Source: Streptomyces sp. NRRL B-1140 | GTDB lineage: Bacteria > Actinomycetota > Actinomycetes > Streptomycetales > Streptomycetaceae | Length of the DNA stretch: 64,000 bases | Reading direction: 5' to 3' | NCBI RefSeq assembly: GCF_001280065.1 | Contig: NZ_LGEA01000097.1 | Span: 62,001 to 126,000 of the forward strand | Shown: piece by piece, positions 16,332-25,219 of the stretch | Layout: each line of letters starts with the position of its first letter | Position numbering within the stretch: the stretch's first letter is position 1 | Notes under the pieces: generated by a model | The model's database searches: none | What the model was told of the DNA's origin: nothing | What the model saw: only the letters and a program-made list of their open reading frames with translations | Made by a program: the position numbers and the translations under genes

Positions 16332-16762
16332 GCCCCGCACGGGGAGACCGCGTGCTGAACCTGGACACGCTGCTGCGCGTGCGCCGCGAGCTGCGGGCAC
16401 CGGGTCCGGCCCTGCGGCTGCCCGTGCCCGAAGGCATGACGGCCCCGCTGGGCTGTGACGCGGTCGCCGTCCCCGCCGCCCTCGGCCCGCTGGTCATGCC
16501 GCGGCTGCCCCGCGTGGGCTGCGTCTACGCCGACGAGAGGCACTGGTGGTGGCTGGTGCCGTCCGACTCCGACCACGCCCTGGAGTGGCCCAAACCGGCG
16601 CGGTACGTCACCGGCGCGGCCGTCCCGGACCTGCCGGAGATTCCGGACCTGATCCACCGCCCGGACGGCACCCTCCCGTACACCCCGCCGATACCCCTCT
16701 ATTTGGCGCTGTGCCGCACGACGGGCACGGCACCCTCCTGGTCCCGTCCGGTCAGCGCGTAG
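16328..16762 (+). CDS. conserved hypothetical protein coupled to the ATPase gene
   Basis: A 144-residue protein whose start overlaps the ATPase stop in ATGA, so the two are translated together. It has a Pro-rich mid-section, an aromatic run ADERHWWWLVPSDSDHALEWPKPARYV and PPIPLYLALCR near the end. No known domain is recognised. The same pairing with a HATPase gene recurs in Streptomyces from memory, suggesting it is a partner of that protein. Confidence 0.65.
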   Translation: MSPARGDRVLNLDTLLRVRRELRAPGPALRLPVPEGMTAPLGCDAVAVPAALGPLVMPRLPRVGCVYADERHWWWLVPSDSDHALEWPKPARYVTGAAVPDLPEIPDLIHRPDGTLPYTPPIPLYLALCRTTGTAPSWSRPVSA

Positions 16763-17077
16763 ACGCCCCCGCCGGATCACCCCGCAGACGACCTCCCCGG
16801 TCCCCGCACGACCGGCCTTGTCACCCGACCCGATACGGACGGCACGGCCGGCCCGCGCACCGCCGACGCCCCTCCCTTCCGGCGCCCCCTTCATGCCGGC
16901 GCATGCCCCCCTCCCCTCACCACTCCACACCCCCGCGCCGCCCCGCACCTCCCGCGGCCGGGTCGTGCGCCCGCGCGCATCCGGCGCCCCGGGCTACGCC
17001 CTGCCCCAGGCGGAGTCCGCCCGGCGATAGTGGCCGTTCATGCAGGAGCGGGCCCGAGCGGAGGAGGTCGGTCAACC
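16763..17077. other. gene-free C-rich interval
   Basis: 315 bp, strongly C-rich on the plus strand. No ribosome binding site with a plausible reading frame was found until GGAGGAGGTC just before the ABC transporter start. Confidence 0.5.
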
Positions 17078-19033
17078 GTGGCGAAGAAGCGGACCGCGCC
17101 GGAGGTGTCCGAGTCGGAGCGGCTGCTCTTCGGCGGGCCGCTGCGCTACGACATGGGCTGGAACAGCCACGCCGAGGCGTTCCTGGAGCTGAACTTCCGC
17201 GCCATGATCACCCGGCTGCCGTCCCTGCTCGCGGCCAGCCTCCGGCTCGCCCGGCAGGCCGACCGGGGCGCCGCGCGCATCGTGCTGGCCGCCGAGGCGG
17301 GCCGGGGTGTGGCGCAGGCGGTGAGCCTGCTCGCGGTGAACAGCGCGCTGGGCCGGCTGATGGGCGGCGGCGGAATCGACGACCGGTTGCGCGGAGCCGT
17401 CCCCGCCCTGGTCACGGTGGCCGTCGTGATGTTCCTCGCGGCCCTGCTGCGCGCCGCGAGCACCTACGCCACCGGCAGGCTGGAGCCCAAGGTCGAACGT
17501 GTGGCGACGGAGCAGTACCTGGAGCGGGCCGCGGCCGTGGAGCTGGCCGCGATCGAGGACCACGCCTTCCACAAGCTGCTGGACACCGCGCAGTACGGCG
17601 CCGCCTCCGCGCGCCGGATGATCTCCTACGGGACGCGCGTGATCAACGCGATGATCTCGCTCGTCGCAGCGGCGGGCGTGCTGACCGTGCTGCACCCGGC
17701 CCTGCTGCCGCTGCTGGTCACCATGACCCTGCCGAGCGCCTGGAGCGCGCTGACCGTCGCCCGGCGCCGCTACGAGTCCTTCCACGCCTGGGTGCAGCAC
17801 GCCCGCGCGGGCCGGCTGCTCGGCAGCCTGCTGATCGAACCCGAGGCGGCCCCCGAGATCCGGGTGCACGGGGTGGGCTCCTTCCTGCTGCGGCACTTCC
17901 GCGCGATGTCGGAGACGGCCGAGGCCGAGCAGGCCCGCCTGGCGAGGCTCGCCGCGCGCACCGGCCTGATCGCGGCGGCGTGGACGGGCCTGGCGACCGT
18001 GGCCACGTATGCGACGCTGGGCGGGCTGCTGCTGGCGGGCGCGATGGCCCTGTCGGTGGCGGGTACGGCCGTGATCGCGATCCGGACCGGCTCGCAGAGC
18101 CTCGACACGCTGGTGGTGGAGGTCAACGCGCTGCACGAGGAGGCGCTCTTCGTCGGCGATCTGCACCGGCTGTACACCGAGGCGGACCAGTGGGCGATCC
18201 CGGCGGGCGGCACACGGCTGCCGGAGGACCCGCGCGAGATCCGCTTCGAGAACGTCACCTTCCGCTACCCGGGCGAGTCCGCCCGCCCCGCCCTCGACGA
18301 CGTGACGCTCAGCCTGCCGCTGGGCCGGATCGTGGCCCTGGTCGGCGAGAACGGCTCGGGCAAGACCACCTTGGTCAAGCTGCTCGCCGGGCTCTACACC
18401 CCGGAGCGGGGGCGCATCCTGTGGGACGGCGTCGACGCGTCGACCGCGGACCGGCACCTGCTGGCCGAGCGGATCGCGATGGTGGCGCAGGACTTCAAGC
18501 GGTGGCCGTTCACGGCCCGGGTGAACGTCGCCCTGGGGCGTACGTCGGTGCCCGTGTGCGAGGACCGGCTGGCCGCGTCGATCGCCGAGGCCGGGGCGGA
18601 AACGGTGGTCGCGGACCTGCCGCGCGGGCTGGACACGCTGCTCGCCCGCAACTTCAGCGGCGGGCACGAGCTGTCGGGCGGCCAGTGGCAGCGGCTGGGC
18701 ATCGCCCGGGCGGCCTATCGCCGGGGCCGCATCCTGATCGTGGACGAGCCGACGGCGGCCCTGGACGCCCGCGCCGAGCTGGAGGTCTTCGAGCGGATCC
18801 GCGCCCTGGCCGACAGCGGCCAGACGGTCGTACTGATCACGCACCGGCTGGCGTCCGTGCGGCACGCGGATCTGGTGCACGTCCTGGACCAGGGCCGGCT
18901 CGTGGAGTCGGGGACGCCGGACGAGCTGCTGGCGACCGGCGGGCTCTACGCCGAGCTGTACGCGCTCCAGGCGGAGCAGTTCGCCTCGTCACCCGCGCCG
19001 GTCGGGAAGGTGCCGGCGCCGAAGGCGGGCTGA
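17078..19033 (+). CDS. ABC exporter-type ATP-binding/permease fusion
   Basis: A 651-residue half-transporter. Residues about 60-330 form a membrane domain with roughly six helices, less hydrophobic and Arg-richer than in drug exporters. The nucleotide-binding domain has GENGSGKTT (Walker A, about 424-432), LSGGQWQR (signature, about 532-539), ILIVDEPTAALD (Walker B, about 551-562) and the switch ITHRL. It must dimerise. No partner transporter or peptide gene is adjacent, so the cargo is unknown. GTG 17078 follows GGAGGAGGTC; an in-frame GTG at 17030 is less well supported. Confidence 0.88.
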   Translation: MAKKRTAPEVSESERLLFGGPLRYDMGWNSHAEAFLELNFRAMITRLPSLLAASLRLARQADRGAARIVLAAEAGRGVAQAVSLLAVNSALGRLMGGGGIDDRLRGAVPALVTVAVVMFLAALLRAASTYATGRLEPKVERVATEQYLERAAAVELAAIEDHAFHKLLDTAQYGAASARRMISYGTRVINAMISLVAAAGVLTVLHPALLPLLVTMTLPSAWSALTVARRRYESFHAWVQHARAGRLLGSLLIEPEAAPEIRVHGVGSFLLRHFRAMSETAEAEQARLARLAARTGLIAAAWTGLATVATYATLGGLLLAGAMALSVAGTAVIAIRTGSQSLDTLVVEVNALHEEALFVGDLHRLYTEADQWAIPAGGTRLPEDPREIRFENVTFRYPGESARPALDDVTLSLPLGRIVALVGENGSGKTTLVKLLAGLYTPERGRILWDGVDASTADRHLLAERIAMVAQDFKRWPFTARVNVALGRTSVPVCEDRLAASIAEAGAETVVADLPRGLDTLLARNFSGGHELSGGQWQRLGIARAAYRRGRILIVDEPTAALDARAELEVFERIRALADSGQTVVLITHRLASVRHADLVHVLDQGRLVESGTPDELLATGGLYAELYALQAEQFASSPAPVGKVPAPKAG

Positions 19034-19043
19034 CGGCAACGCG

Positions 19044-19226
19044 TCAGGCCGTGGCGTCGGCCGCGTCCCCGCTGCGCACGATCACCAGGAACATGTCCGT
19101 GGCGAGGTCCATGACGACCTCGGCAGGCAGGCCCTCGCTGCGCCGCGCCTGCGCGAATTCCTCCGCAGGCCAGGAGCCGCGCGGCCCACCGGCGGGAAAG
19201 CGCTCGAGCACCGTTCGCCCGTTCAC
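19044..19226 (-). CDS. small conserved hypothetical protein (60 aa)
   Basis: Starts at GTG 19226 with GGAGGTG at optimal spacing. The 60 residues begin MNGRTVLERFPAGGP and contain a region PAEVVMDLATDMFLVIV. No domain is recognised. It converges on the ABC transporter gene, with 10 bp between the stops. Its promoter must lie in the AT-richer upstream interval. Confidence 0.6.
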   Translation of the reverse strand: MNGRTVLERFPAGGPRGSWPAEEFAQARRSEGLPAEVVMDLATDMFLVIVRSGDAADATA

Positions 19227-19700
19227 CCTGCACCTCCATGTAGCGCTGTACTCGTAGAGTTAAACGCCAACGATGGGGTGAACGGCTCGGGAAGTGACGG
19301 TTCTGAGACGTACTTGACACGCGTTCACCGCTAAGTGTGACCAACTTCTCAGCCTCTTGGCGCATGTGTTCACTTTCCGCACCAGTCGTCGCACTCGTCG
19401 TGACGACACTCGTTTCTCACTTCCCGCAGACGCCCCAAAGCCCTCAGTGGGCCCCTTCGCCGCCTGGGAGGGGGCATCGATGCTCTTGATCGTCGTGCGT
19501 GAGGACGGCGGATGCGCTGATGATGAGCTCGGCGGGACCCGTCCGCGGCGGAAGGCGAGGCGTCACCACGCCGACGTGCGGCGGCGCAGCAGGGCGGCAT
19601 GAGCCGAACCGCACATCCCGTCACCACTGCGTCGTGGGGCGGGCCGGGCGAGGGCCCTGGCCTCACCACCCCGACTGTCGGCTTCTGAAAGGAGCCCGGC
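19227..19700. other. gene-free interval with regulatory appearance
   Basis: 474 bp, locally AT-richer between about 19240 and 19420. It contains several GTTCAC/GTGAAC elements (about 19279, 19323 and 19369) in both orientations, and TTGACA (19314-19319) on the plus strand without a convincing -10 at standard spacing. Short reading frames here have no codon bias or good ribosome binding site. Confidence 0.4.
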
Positions 19701-20654
19701 ATGCTCCTCGGCACCTGGAACCTGGAGAATCTCTACGAGCCCGGCGGGCCGTACGGCCCACAGGACGAGGCGGGGTACGAGGCGAAGCTCGCCGCGCTCG
19801 CCGCCGTGATCACGGAACTCGATCCGGTCCTGCTCGGCGTGCAGGAGGTCGGGGACCCGCAAGCCCTGAAGGACCTGGCCGGGATGCTCGACGACGACTG
19901 GCATGTCGCCGTGTCCGAGCACGCGGACAGCCGGGGCACACGGGTCGGCTTTCTCAGCCGTACCGCGATGACGGTGGTGGCCGACACGCGGGCGTTCCCG
20001 GGGGAGGTCCGCCCCGTGCAGGCGGACGACTCCGGACTGACGGCAGGGGAGGCAGGGCGGGGCGTCCTGGCGGTCGAGGTCGAGGGCGGGAACGGGCCGC
20101 TGTGGGTGGCGGTCTGCCATCTGAAGTCCAAGCTGCTGTCTTACCCGGACGGTCGTTTCCAGCCCCGCGACGAGGGTGAACGTGCCCGCTACGGCGCCTA
20201 CGCCCTCTACCGGCGGGCCGCCGAGGCGACGGCCCTGCGCGCCCTCGCCGACCAACTGCTGGCCGGGGACGGGCAGGAGCGGGACGTGGCGGTGCTGGGC
20301 GATTTGAACGACGAGGTGCAGGCGGCGACCACACAGATCCTGCTCGGCCCGCCCGGCTCCGAGCTCGGCACACCGGGCTTCGACCGGCCCGACCGGGGCG
20401 ACGCGACACGCCTGTGGGACGTGGCCCCGCTCATCCCGCCGGGTCAGCGCTGGTCCCGGGTCAACTCCGGGCGGCGCGAGCTGATCGACCACGTTCTGCT
20501 GAGCCACCGTCTGGTGCGCCGGGTGACGGCGGCGGGCACGGGTCTGCCGGGCGAGGGCCCGCCCGGCCTGCCGTCGGTCGGCCCGGACCCGGTGGAGCGG
20601 CGGGGCGAGCCCGGATCGGACCACGCTCCGGTGTGGGTGCGGGTCGGCGGCTGA
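19701..20654 (+). CDS. endonuclease/exonuclease/phosphatase (EEP) family protein
   Basis: A 317-residue DNase I-like metallohydrolase. The motifs appear in order: TWNLENLY (metal-site Asn, about 5-12), LLGVQEVGD (Glu), CHLKSK (His), AVLGDLNDE (Asp/Asn), ELIDHVLLS and the C-terminal GSDHAPVWV (catalytic His). There is no signal peptide, so it is probably cytoplasmic. Substrates in the family range from DNA/RNA to inositol phosphates and lipids; none can be assigned. Start 19701 follows GAAAGGAG. Confidence 0.9.
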   Translation: MLLGTWNLENLYEPGGPYGPQDEAGYEAKLAALAAVITELDPVLLGVQEVGDPQALKDLAGMLDDDWHVAVSEHADSRGTRVGFLSRTAMTVVADTRAFPGEVRPVQADDSGLTAGEAGRGVLAVEVEGGNGPLWVAVCHLKSKLLSYPDGRFQPRDEGERARYGAYALYRRAAEATALRALADQLLAGDGQERDVAVLGDLNDEVQAATTQILLGPPGSELGTPGFDRPDRGDATRLWDVAPLIPPGQRWSRVNSGRRELIDHVLLSHRLVRRVTAAGTGLPGEGPPGLPSVGPDPVERRGEPGSDHAPVWVRVGG

Positions 20655-20674
20655 GCACCTTGACGTCACGGCGA

Positions 20675-22591
20675 TTAGCCGGTGACGTGCCGGGCGTGCC
20701 GGCCGGCGAGGGGTGTCCGCGGTGGCCGCAGGCCCAGGCCTTCCGCTCGTCCGGCGAGTTCGGTGAGGACGGCCGTGAGGCGCTCTTGGTGCAGGGGCCC
20801 GATCCGGCCCGTGTCGTCGAGGTGCACGGCGCAGGCGGTCGTGGTGTCGACGAGGCGTTCGAGGAGGTCGGCCACCTCGTCCGCGCCTTCGGTGTGCCGG
20901 GCGAGGGAGGGCAGTTCGTGGGCCGCGCGCGAGATGGCCGCACGGGCCTCGGCCAGGGTGCGGTAGGCCTCGCGGCGCAGGGTCCAGCGGGTGGCCCGGT
21001 TTTCGGAGGGGGTGCCGGGAGTCCCGATGCGCGGGGCGTCGGCTTCGTCGAGCACGTGCGTGAGGTAGGCGTACACGGCCTCGTTCGCCGCCACGAGCCG
21101 GGCGCGCACTCCCCCGCCGCGCTGGCCGGGCATCGGCAGGTGCCCCACGATCAGCACGATCGCGCAGGCCAGCAGCGTCTCGCCGATCCGGCCGGCGGAG
21201 GCCTGGGGCTCGCCGCCGACCATGACGAGCGCGAGGACCAGGACGGTGACGACGGCGGTCTGGGCGGCGAAGTGCCGGGTGGCCACGGGTATCAGCGCTC
21301 CGCTGAGGGCGACGAGCGCGATGAGCCCTTCGGGGTGCGGCAGGACGGCGGCGAGCCCGGCGAAGAGCAATGCCCCGAGGACGGTCCCGGCGGCCCGGTT
21401 CAGCACGCGCGAGGCCAGCGGGCCGAGGTCGGGCTTGACCAGGAAGACGACCGTGGCAGGCAGCCAGTACCAGTGCTCGTGCTGCCCGTACCACTGGCCT
21501 CGGTGCAGTGCCTGGGCGACCGCCGAGCCGGCGCCGAAGCAGAGCGCGACGCGCAGCCCGTACTCGCGTCCGGCACTGCCGAAGACGGTGCGCAGCCGGT
21601 CCCGGGCGCTGCGGGACCGGGTGTGCAGATCGCCGCCCCGGCCCTGGTCGAACGCCTCGGCGGCGTGCAGCAGGGCGTCGTCGAGGGCGCGCAGGGCGGG
21701 CGCCGAGCGGGAGGGCGCGGGCAGCGGCCCGGTGTGGGTGTTGCCGCGCACGGCGGCGGCGAGACGCCGGGGGCCTTCGGAGGCCCGCTCGGCGACGGCC
21801 TCCCCGGCCCAGGCGAGGGCGGTGGCGGCCTCGGCGAGGGGCAGCGCCGCGGCGTACTGCGCGTGCAGCCGCCGTTCGGCGGAGGAAGAGGCATACCTGC
21901 GCAGCCGGGGCCCGGCGAGGGCGTCCTGTGCGTGGTCGAGGGCGGCGGTGAGCGCGGCGCGGCGGCGGATGGCGTCCGGACCGCCGACGGCGTCGAGCAG
22001 TTCGGCGACGGCCTCGTACACACCGGCCACGGCCTGCCGCTCCCCGTCGAAACGGAAGTCACCGGCGAGGGAGCCGGGCGTGGGCAGGGCGAGCCGCAGC
22101 ACGAGCAGCCACCCCGCGCCGACGAGGAAGGCGAGCGCCCGCAGCCATCCGGGCTCGGGCAGGGGCATTCCGGCACCGATCGCCGAGCCGACCAGCAGTT
22201 GCGTTCCGGCGGCGGACGCGACGGGCCCGACGGCGCTCATCCCTCCGGCGACGAGCCCGATCACCGTGAGCACGACGGTGAGGAGGACCGCCCCGGTCTC
22301 CTGCCCGGTGTAGGTCCCGGCCACGAGGCCCGTCGCACCGGCCAGGGCGGGCACTCCGATCCGCTTGACCGACAGGCGTCGGCTCCCGGGCCGGTCGTTG
22401 ATCCCGGCGAGCATGGCGGCGATGGCGGCGACGACTCCGAGGGAGGTGAGACCGGTCCGCACGGCCACGAGCAGAAGGGGCCCGGCGGACAGGGCTCCCC
22501 GGGTCACCGCGTTCCAGGGCACCGGTCCCCGCTGGGCACGCAGGGCGTGCGCGAGCCAGGGCGGAAGCTGTGGGGCGATGCGGCGGGGCAC
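20675..22591 (-). CDS. FUSC-family membrane protein (aromatic acid exporter-like)
   Basis: A 638-residue protein with two clusters of membrane helices (about 30-165 and 350-490) separated by a cytoplasmic helical domain, and a C-terminal helical tail. This is the FUSC/YccS/AaeB layout. ALCFGAGSAVAQALHRGQWYGQHEHWYWLPATVVFLVKPDLG in the second half carries the typical YW(L/I)x(L/M)T-like motif. Members are proposed exporters of aromatic acids or related metabolites. GTG 22591 has AGGAG 4 nt upstream; earlier in-frame codons read through Pro/Arg-rich junk. It converges with the EEP gene with 20 bp between stops. Confidence 0.85.
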   Translation of the reverse strand: MPRRIAPQLPPWLAHALRAQRGPVPWNAVTRGALSAGPLLLVAVRTGLTSLGVVAAIAAMLAGINDRPGSRRLSVKRIGVPALAGATGLVAGTYTGQETGAVLLTVVLTVIGLVAGGMSAVGPVASAAGTQLLVGSAIGAGMPLPEPGWLRALAFLVGAGWLLVLRLALPTPGSLAGDFRFDGERQAVAGVYEAVAELLDAVGGPDAIRRRAALTAALDHAQDALAGPRLRRYASSSAERRLHAQYAAALPLAEAATALAWAGEAVAERASEGPRRLAAAVRGNTHTGPLPAPSRSAPALRALDDALLHAAEAFDQGRGGDLHTRSRSARDRLRTVFGSAGREYGLRVALCFGAGSAVAQALHRGQWYGQHEHWYWLPATVVFLVKPDLGPLASRVLNRAAGTVLGALLFAGLAAVLPHPEGLIALVALSGALIPVATRHFAAQTAVVTVLVLALVMVGGEPQASAGRIGETLLACAIVLIVGHLPMPGQRGGGVRARLVAANEAVYAYLTHVLDEADAPRIGTPGTPSENRATRWTLRREAYRTLAEARAAISRAAHELPSLARHTEGADEVADLLERLVDTTTACAVHLDDTGRIGPLHQERLTAVLTELAGRAEGLGLRPPRTPLAGRHARHVTG

Positions 22592-22857
22592 GGAGCTCCT
22601 GTCGTCTCGGCGAGGGCAGGGGGGAGCCTTCGGGCGACGGCGGCCGGGGCGGGGTGTGGCTGTCCACGGTAGGCGGGGTTCCTGGAGGGCAGGTTTCCGG
22701 AACGTGTCGGACGGCCCGGAACCGGTGTTCTTTATGTACGCAATCAAGAGGTACGCCAACGAAGACGGGCCACGGCAACCTTTTCGTGCCCGGTGACCAC
22801 CGGTGGGTCGAGAGCGCGTGTTCTCCCGAACCACGCAAGGACCCGAAGGACTCATCC

Positions 22858-23817
22858 GTGGCATCCCCCTCCCACCGCCGTCCCGTCCGCACGCGGCGCA
22901 CGGCCCTCGTCTTCGCGGTCAGCGCGGCAGCCGTGGGCCTCCTCGTCTCCCTCGTGATCGCCCTGCGCCCCGGCGGCGAACCGGACACGGTGCGCACCGC
23001 GTCCCAGGCCACCGCCGGCGCCCGGCCGGCCGCTCCGCCGACGCCCCACAGGGCCACACCGGCCGCGAAGCCCCCCAAAGCACGCAAGGCATCCAAAACC
23101 CCCAAGGCTCCGAAGCCCGCCGCGAACACCCCCTCGGCGCGGCCCTCGCCCACCGCCACCCGGCCCGCCGCACCCCGTCCGGTGTCCGGCACGGCGCCCC
23201 TGGCGGGGAGGATCAAGCCGGGCACCACCTACGACGGCGTAGCCACCCACTACGACGCCAAGGACGGCGACGGGGCCTGCCTCTACGGCCCGAGTCCCGA
23301 CCTCATGGTCGCGGCGATGAACCACACGGACTACGAGACGTCCCAGGCGTGCGGGGCGTACATCCTGGTCCGCGCGGCGAACGGCGCCTCCGTCACCGTC
23401 CGGATCACCAACGAGTGCCCCCTGCCCTGCGCTCCCGGGCAGATCGACCTCAGCAAGGAGGCGTTCGCGAAGCTCGCCGGGCTCTCCGCGGGCCGGATAC
23501 CGATCACCTGGAGCCTGCAGAGCCCCGCCACCTCCCAGACGCTCTCGATCCGCTACAAGACCGGCTCCAGCCCCCACTGGTGCGGCATCCAGGTACTGGG
23601 CCACCGCAATCCGCTGGCCCGGCTGGAGGTCAGGACCGGCAGCGGCTGGACGCGGCTGACCCGTACCGACTACAACTACTTCCTCTCCCCCGGCGGCACC
23701 GGCTGCGGCGGCTCGCTCAGGCTCACCGACATCTACGGCGAGCAGCTCACCGTCGACGGCATCGCCATCCGCCCGGACGCCGTGCAGCCGACCCGCGTGC
23801 AGTTCACCCGGCGGTGA
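22858..23817 (+). CDS. expansin-like protein (DPBB + CBM63-type), membrane-anchored
   Basis: A 319-residue protein. Residues about 15-37 form an uncleaved-looking signal anchor. A Lys/Pro/Ala-rich linker (about 40-112) could span the wall. The double-psi beta-barrel domain (about 115-215) has GVATHYD, GACLYG, VRITNECPLPC and the acidic QIDLSKEAF. The C-terminal domain (about 216-310: SIRYK, IQVLGHRNPLARLEV, TDYNYFL, LRLTDIYG) matches the second domain of bacterial expansins such as EXLX1. Expansins loosen cellulose or peptidoglycan without hydrolysis. GTG 22858 has GAAGGA upstream. It overlaps the convergent nucleotidyltransferase gene by 14 bp. Confidence 0.85.
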   Translation: MASPSHRRPVRTRRTALVFAVSAAAVGLLVSLVIALRPGGEPDTVRTASQATAGARPAAPPTPHRATPAAKPPKARKASKTPKAPKPAANTPSARPSPTATRPAAPRPVSGTAPLAGRIKPGTTYDGVATHYDAKDGDGACLYGPSPDLMVAAMNHTDYETSQACGAYILVRAANGASVTVRITNECPLPCAPGQIDLSKEAFAKLAGLSAGRIPITWSLQSPATSQTLSIRYKTGSSPHWCGIQVLGHRNPLARLEVRTGSGWTRLTRTDYNYFLSPGGTGCGGSLRLTDIYGEQLTVDGIAIRPDAVQPTRVQFTRR

Positions 23818-24583
23818 CGGCTGCCACGGCCCGGGCGAGGAGGGTCTCCGTGGCGGTGACCGCCCGGGTGAGCACGGCCGGATCGTCCGTCAGGCCTCCG
23901 AGAACCGCGTCCACCTGACCCAACCCGGCCCGCGCGACCAGCCCCTTCTCGTTGGTGACCCACTCCCCGCGCGCGGCCAGCACCGCGTGCGCGGCCTGGG
24001 TCGTGGCGAGGGCGATCGCGCCCGCGACCTGGGTGACGGCGCTCTTCGGGGCGTGGCCCGCCTTGGCGTAGGCGAGGGCGGCAGCGGCCATGCCGTGCCA
24101 GTGCGCGGGGGCGCTCTCGCGCAGGGCCCGCGGATAGGCGGCCGGGCGGGTCAGTTCACCGCGCAGCACCCGGTTGACCGCGAGTTCGGCGACGAGCAGG
24201 TACGTCGGGATGCCCGCCAGGTGAAACATGAGGGGCTCGACGCGGAAGCGGCCCGCCTCCGCTTCCGCCGTCTCGCGTTCGACCACGTCCAGGTCGCGGT
24301 AGTGGACGTCCACGGAACGGCCCTCGATCGTCAGCCAGGCACCCGAGTTGAAGACGCCGCCGCCCCAGGCACCGAGCTCGAAGACCTCACCCTCCCAGCC
24401 GGCCGCGCGGAGGTCGCCGGGGTCGAAGGCGCCCCGGTAATAGACCGCCAGGTCCCAGTCGCTGTCGTGCCGTTCGGTGCCCTGGGCCCGGGAGCCGCCG
24501 AGGGTGACGGCCTCGACGGCGGGCAGGGCGGCGAGGCGGTCGGCGGTTGCGGTGAGGAAGGCGTGGTCCGTGAGGGCGGGCAC
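23804..24583 (-). CDS. nucleotidyltransferase-domain protein (Pol-beta superfamily)
   Basis: A 259-residue protein with the nucleotidyltransferase signature G29-G30-S31-RAQG and the acidic pair D42/D44 (DSDWDLAVYY) at the N-terminus, plus a third acidic site in VDVHYRD. The remaining 170 residues are mostly helical (substrate domain). This resembles stand-alone nucleotidyltransferases annotated near aminoglycoside adenylyltransferases; the acceptor is unknown. GTG 24583 has CAGGAG upstream. Its 3' end overlaps the expansin-like gene tail to tail. Confidence 0.85.
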   Translation of the reverse strand: MPALTDHAFLTATADRLAALPAVEAVTLGGSRAQGTERHDSDWDLAVYYRGAFDPGDLRAAGWEGEVFELGAWGGGVFNSGAWLTIEGRSVDVHYRDLDVVERETAEAEAGRFRVEPLMFHLAGIPTYLLVAELAVNRVLRGELTRPAAYPRALRESAPAHWHGMAAAALAYAKAGHAPKSAVTQVAGAIALATTQAAHAVLAARGEWVTNEKGLVARAGLGQVDAVLGGLTDDPAVLTRAVTATETLLARAVAAVTAG

Positions 24584-24774
24584 GGCGGCTCCTGGGCAGA
24601 GGGGACCTGGACGGAACGGGCCCTGGGCCAACGGGACTCGGACGGCCGCGGCCGGGAACCTGGGGAGCGTAGAGGGAAGGCCCGGCCGCCGGGTACCGAA
24701 ATACGGGTGCGCGCACGCGCCCCTCCCCGCATGATCGGTGGGTCGTGCCGCCGCCCGCAGATCGGAGCCCTCAC

Positions 24775-25176
24775 GTGATCCGCCGCGTCACCGTCCCGAG
24801 CCTCTTCCCGCCGCCCGCCTACTCCCACGCGTCCGTCGTGGAGGCCGGAACACGGCTGGCGTTCCTCGCGGGATCCGTACCGCTGGGCCCGGACGGCACG
24901 CTCGTGGGACCCGGCGATCCCGTGCGGCAGGCCGGACAGGTCATCGACAACCTGCGCGAGCAACTGGCCGCCGTCGGCAGCGACCTGGAGCACGTGGTGG
25001 CGACCGACGTGTACGTGGTGAGCGACGAGCCGGCCGTGCTGTCCGCCGTCTGGAGTGTGGTCGAGGCGTCCGGCCTCAGTACGGGTCCCCACTCGTCGAC
25101 GCTGATCGGCGTGGCGTGTCTCGGGTACACGGGCCAGCTGGTGGAGATCACGGCGACAGCCGTCGTACCCGAGTAG
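24775..25176 (+). CDS. RidA/YjgF/YER057c/UK114 family protein
   Basis: A 133-residue trimer-forming enamine/imine deaminase-like protein. The motifs YSHASVVEAGTRLAFLAGSVPLGPDG, QVIDNLREQLAAVGSDLEHVVATDVYV and the C-terminal GQLVEITATAVV follow the family plan. RidA hydrolyses reactive 2-aminoacrylate in amino-acid metabolism; this member is more divergent, and the key Arg of the true RidA subgroup is not evident, so another deaminase subgroup is possible. GTG 24775 has GGAG 7 nt upstream. A hairpin follows the stop. Confidence 0.87.
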   Translation: MIRRVTVPSLFPPPAYSHASVVEAGTRLAFLAGSVPLGPDGTLVGPGDPVRQAGQVIDNLREQLAAVGSDLEHVVATDVYVVSDEPAVLSAVWSVVEASGLSTGPHSSTLIGVACLGYTGQLVEITATAVVPE

Positions 25177-25210
25177 GCCGACAGCCGTCGTGACGCGGTG
25201 CTCGTCGGCC
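25176..25210 (+). terminator. hairpin terminator after the RidA-family gene
   Basis: GGCCGAC (25176-25182) and GTCGGCC (25204-25210) pair perfectly around a 21-nt loop, directly at the stop codon and before the convergent racemase gene. Confidence 0.45.
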
Positions 25211-25219
25211 CGGCATGAG

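Noticed and set aside
16818..17030. Possible 70-aa gene in the C-rich gap before the ABC transporter
   Set aside because: Pro/Ala/Arg low complexity, no ribosome binding site.
19357..19602. 81-codon plus-strand frame before the EEP gene
   Set aside because: No ribosome binding site and no family resemblance; third-position composition unlike neighbours.
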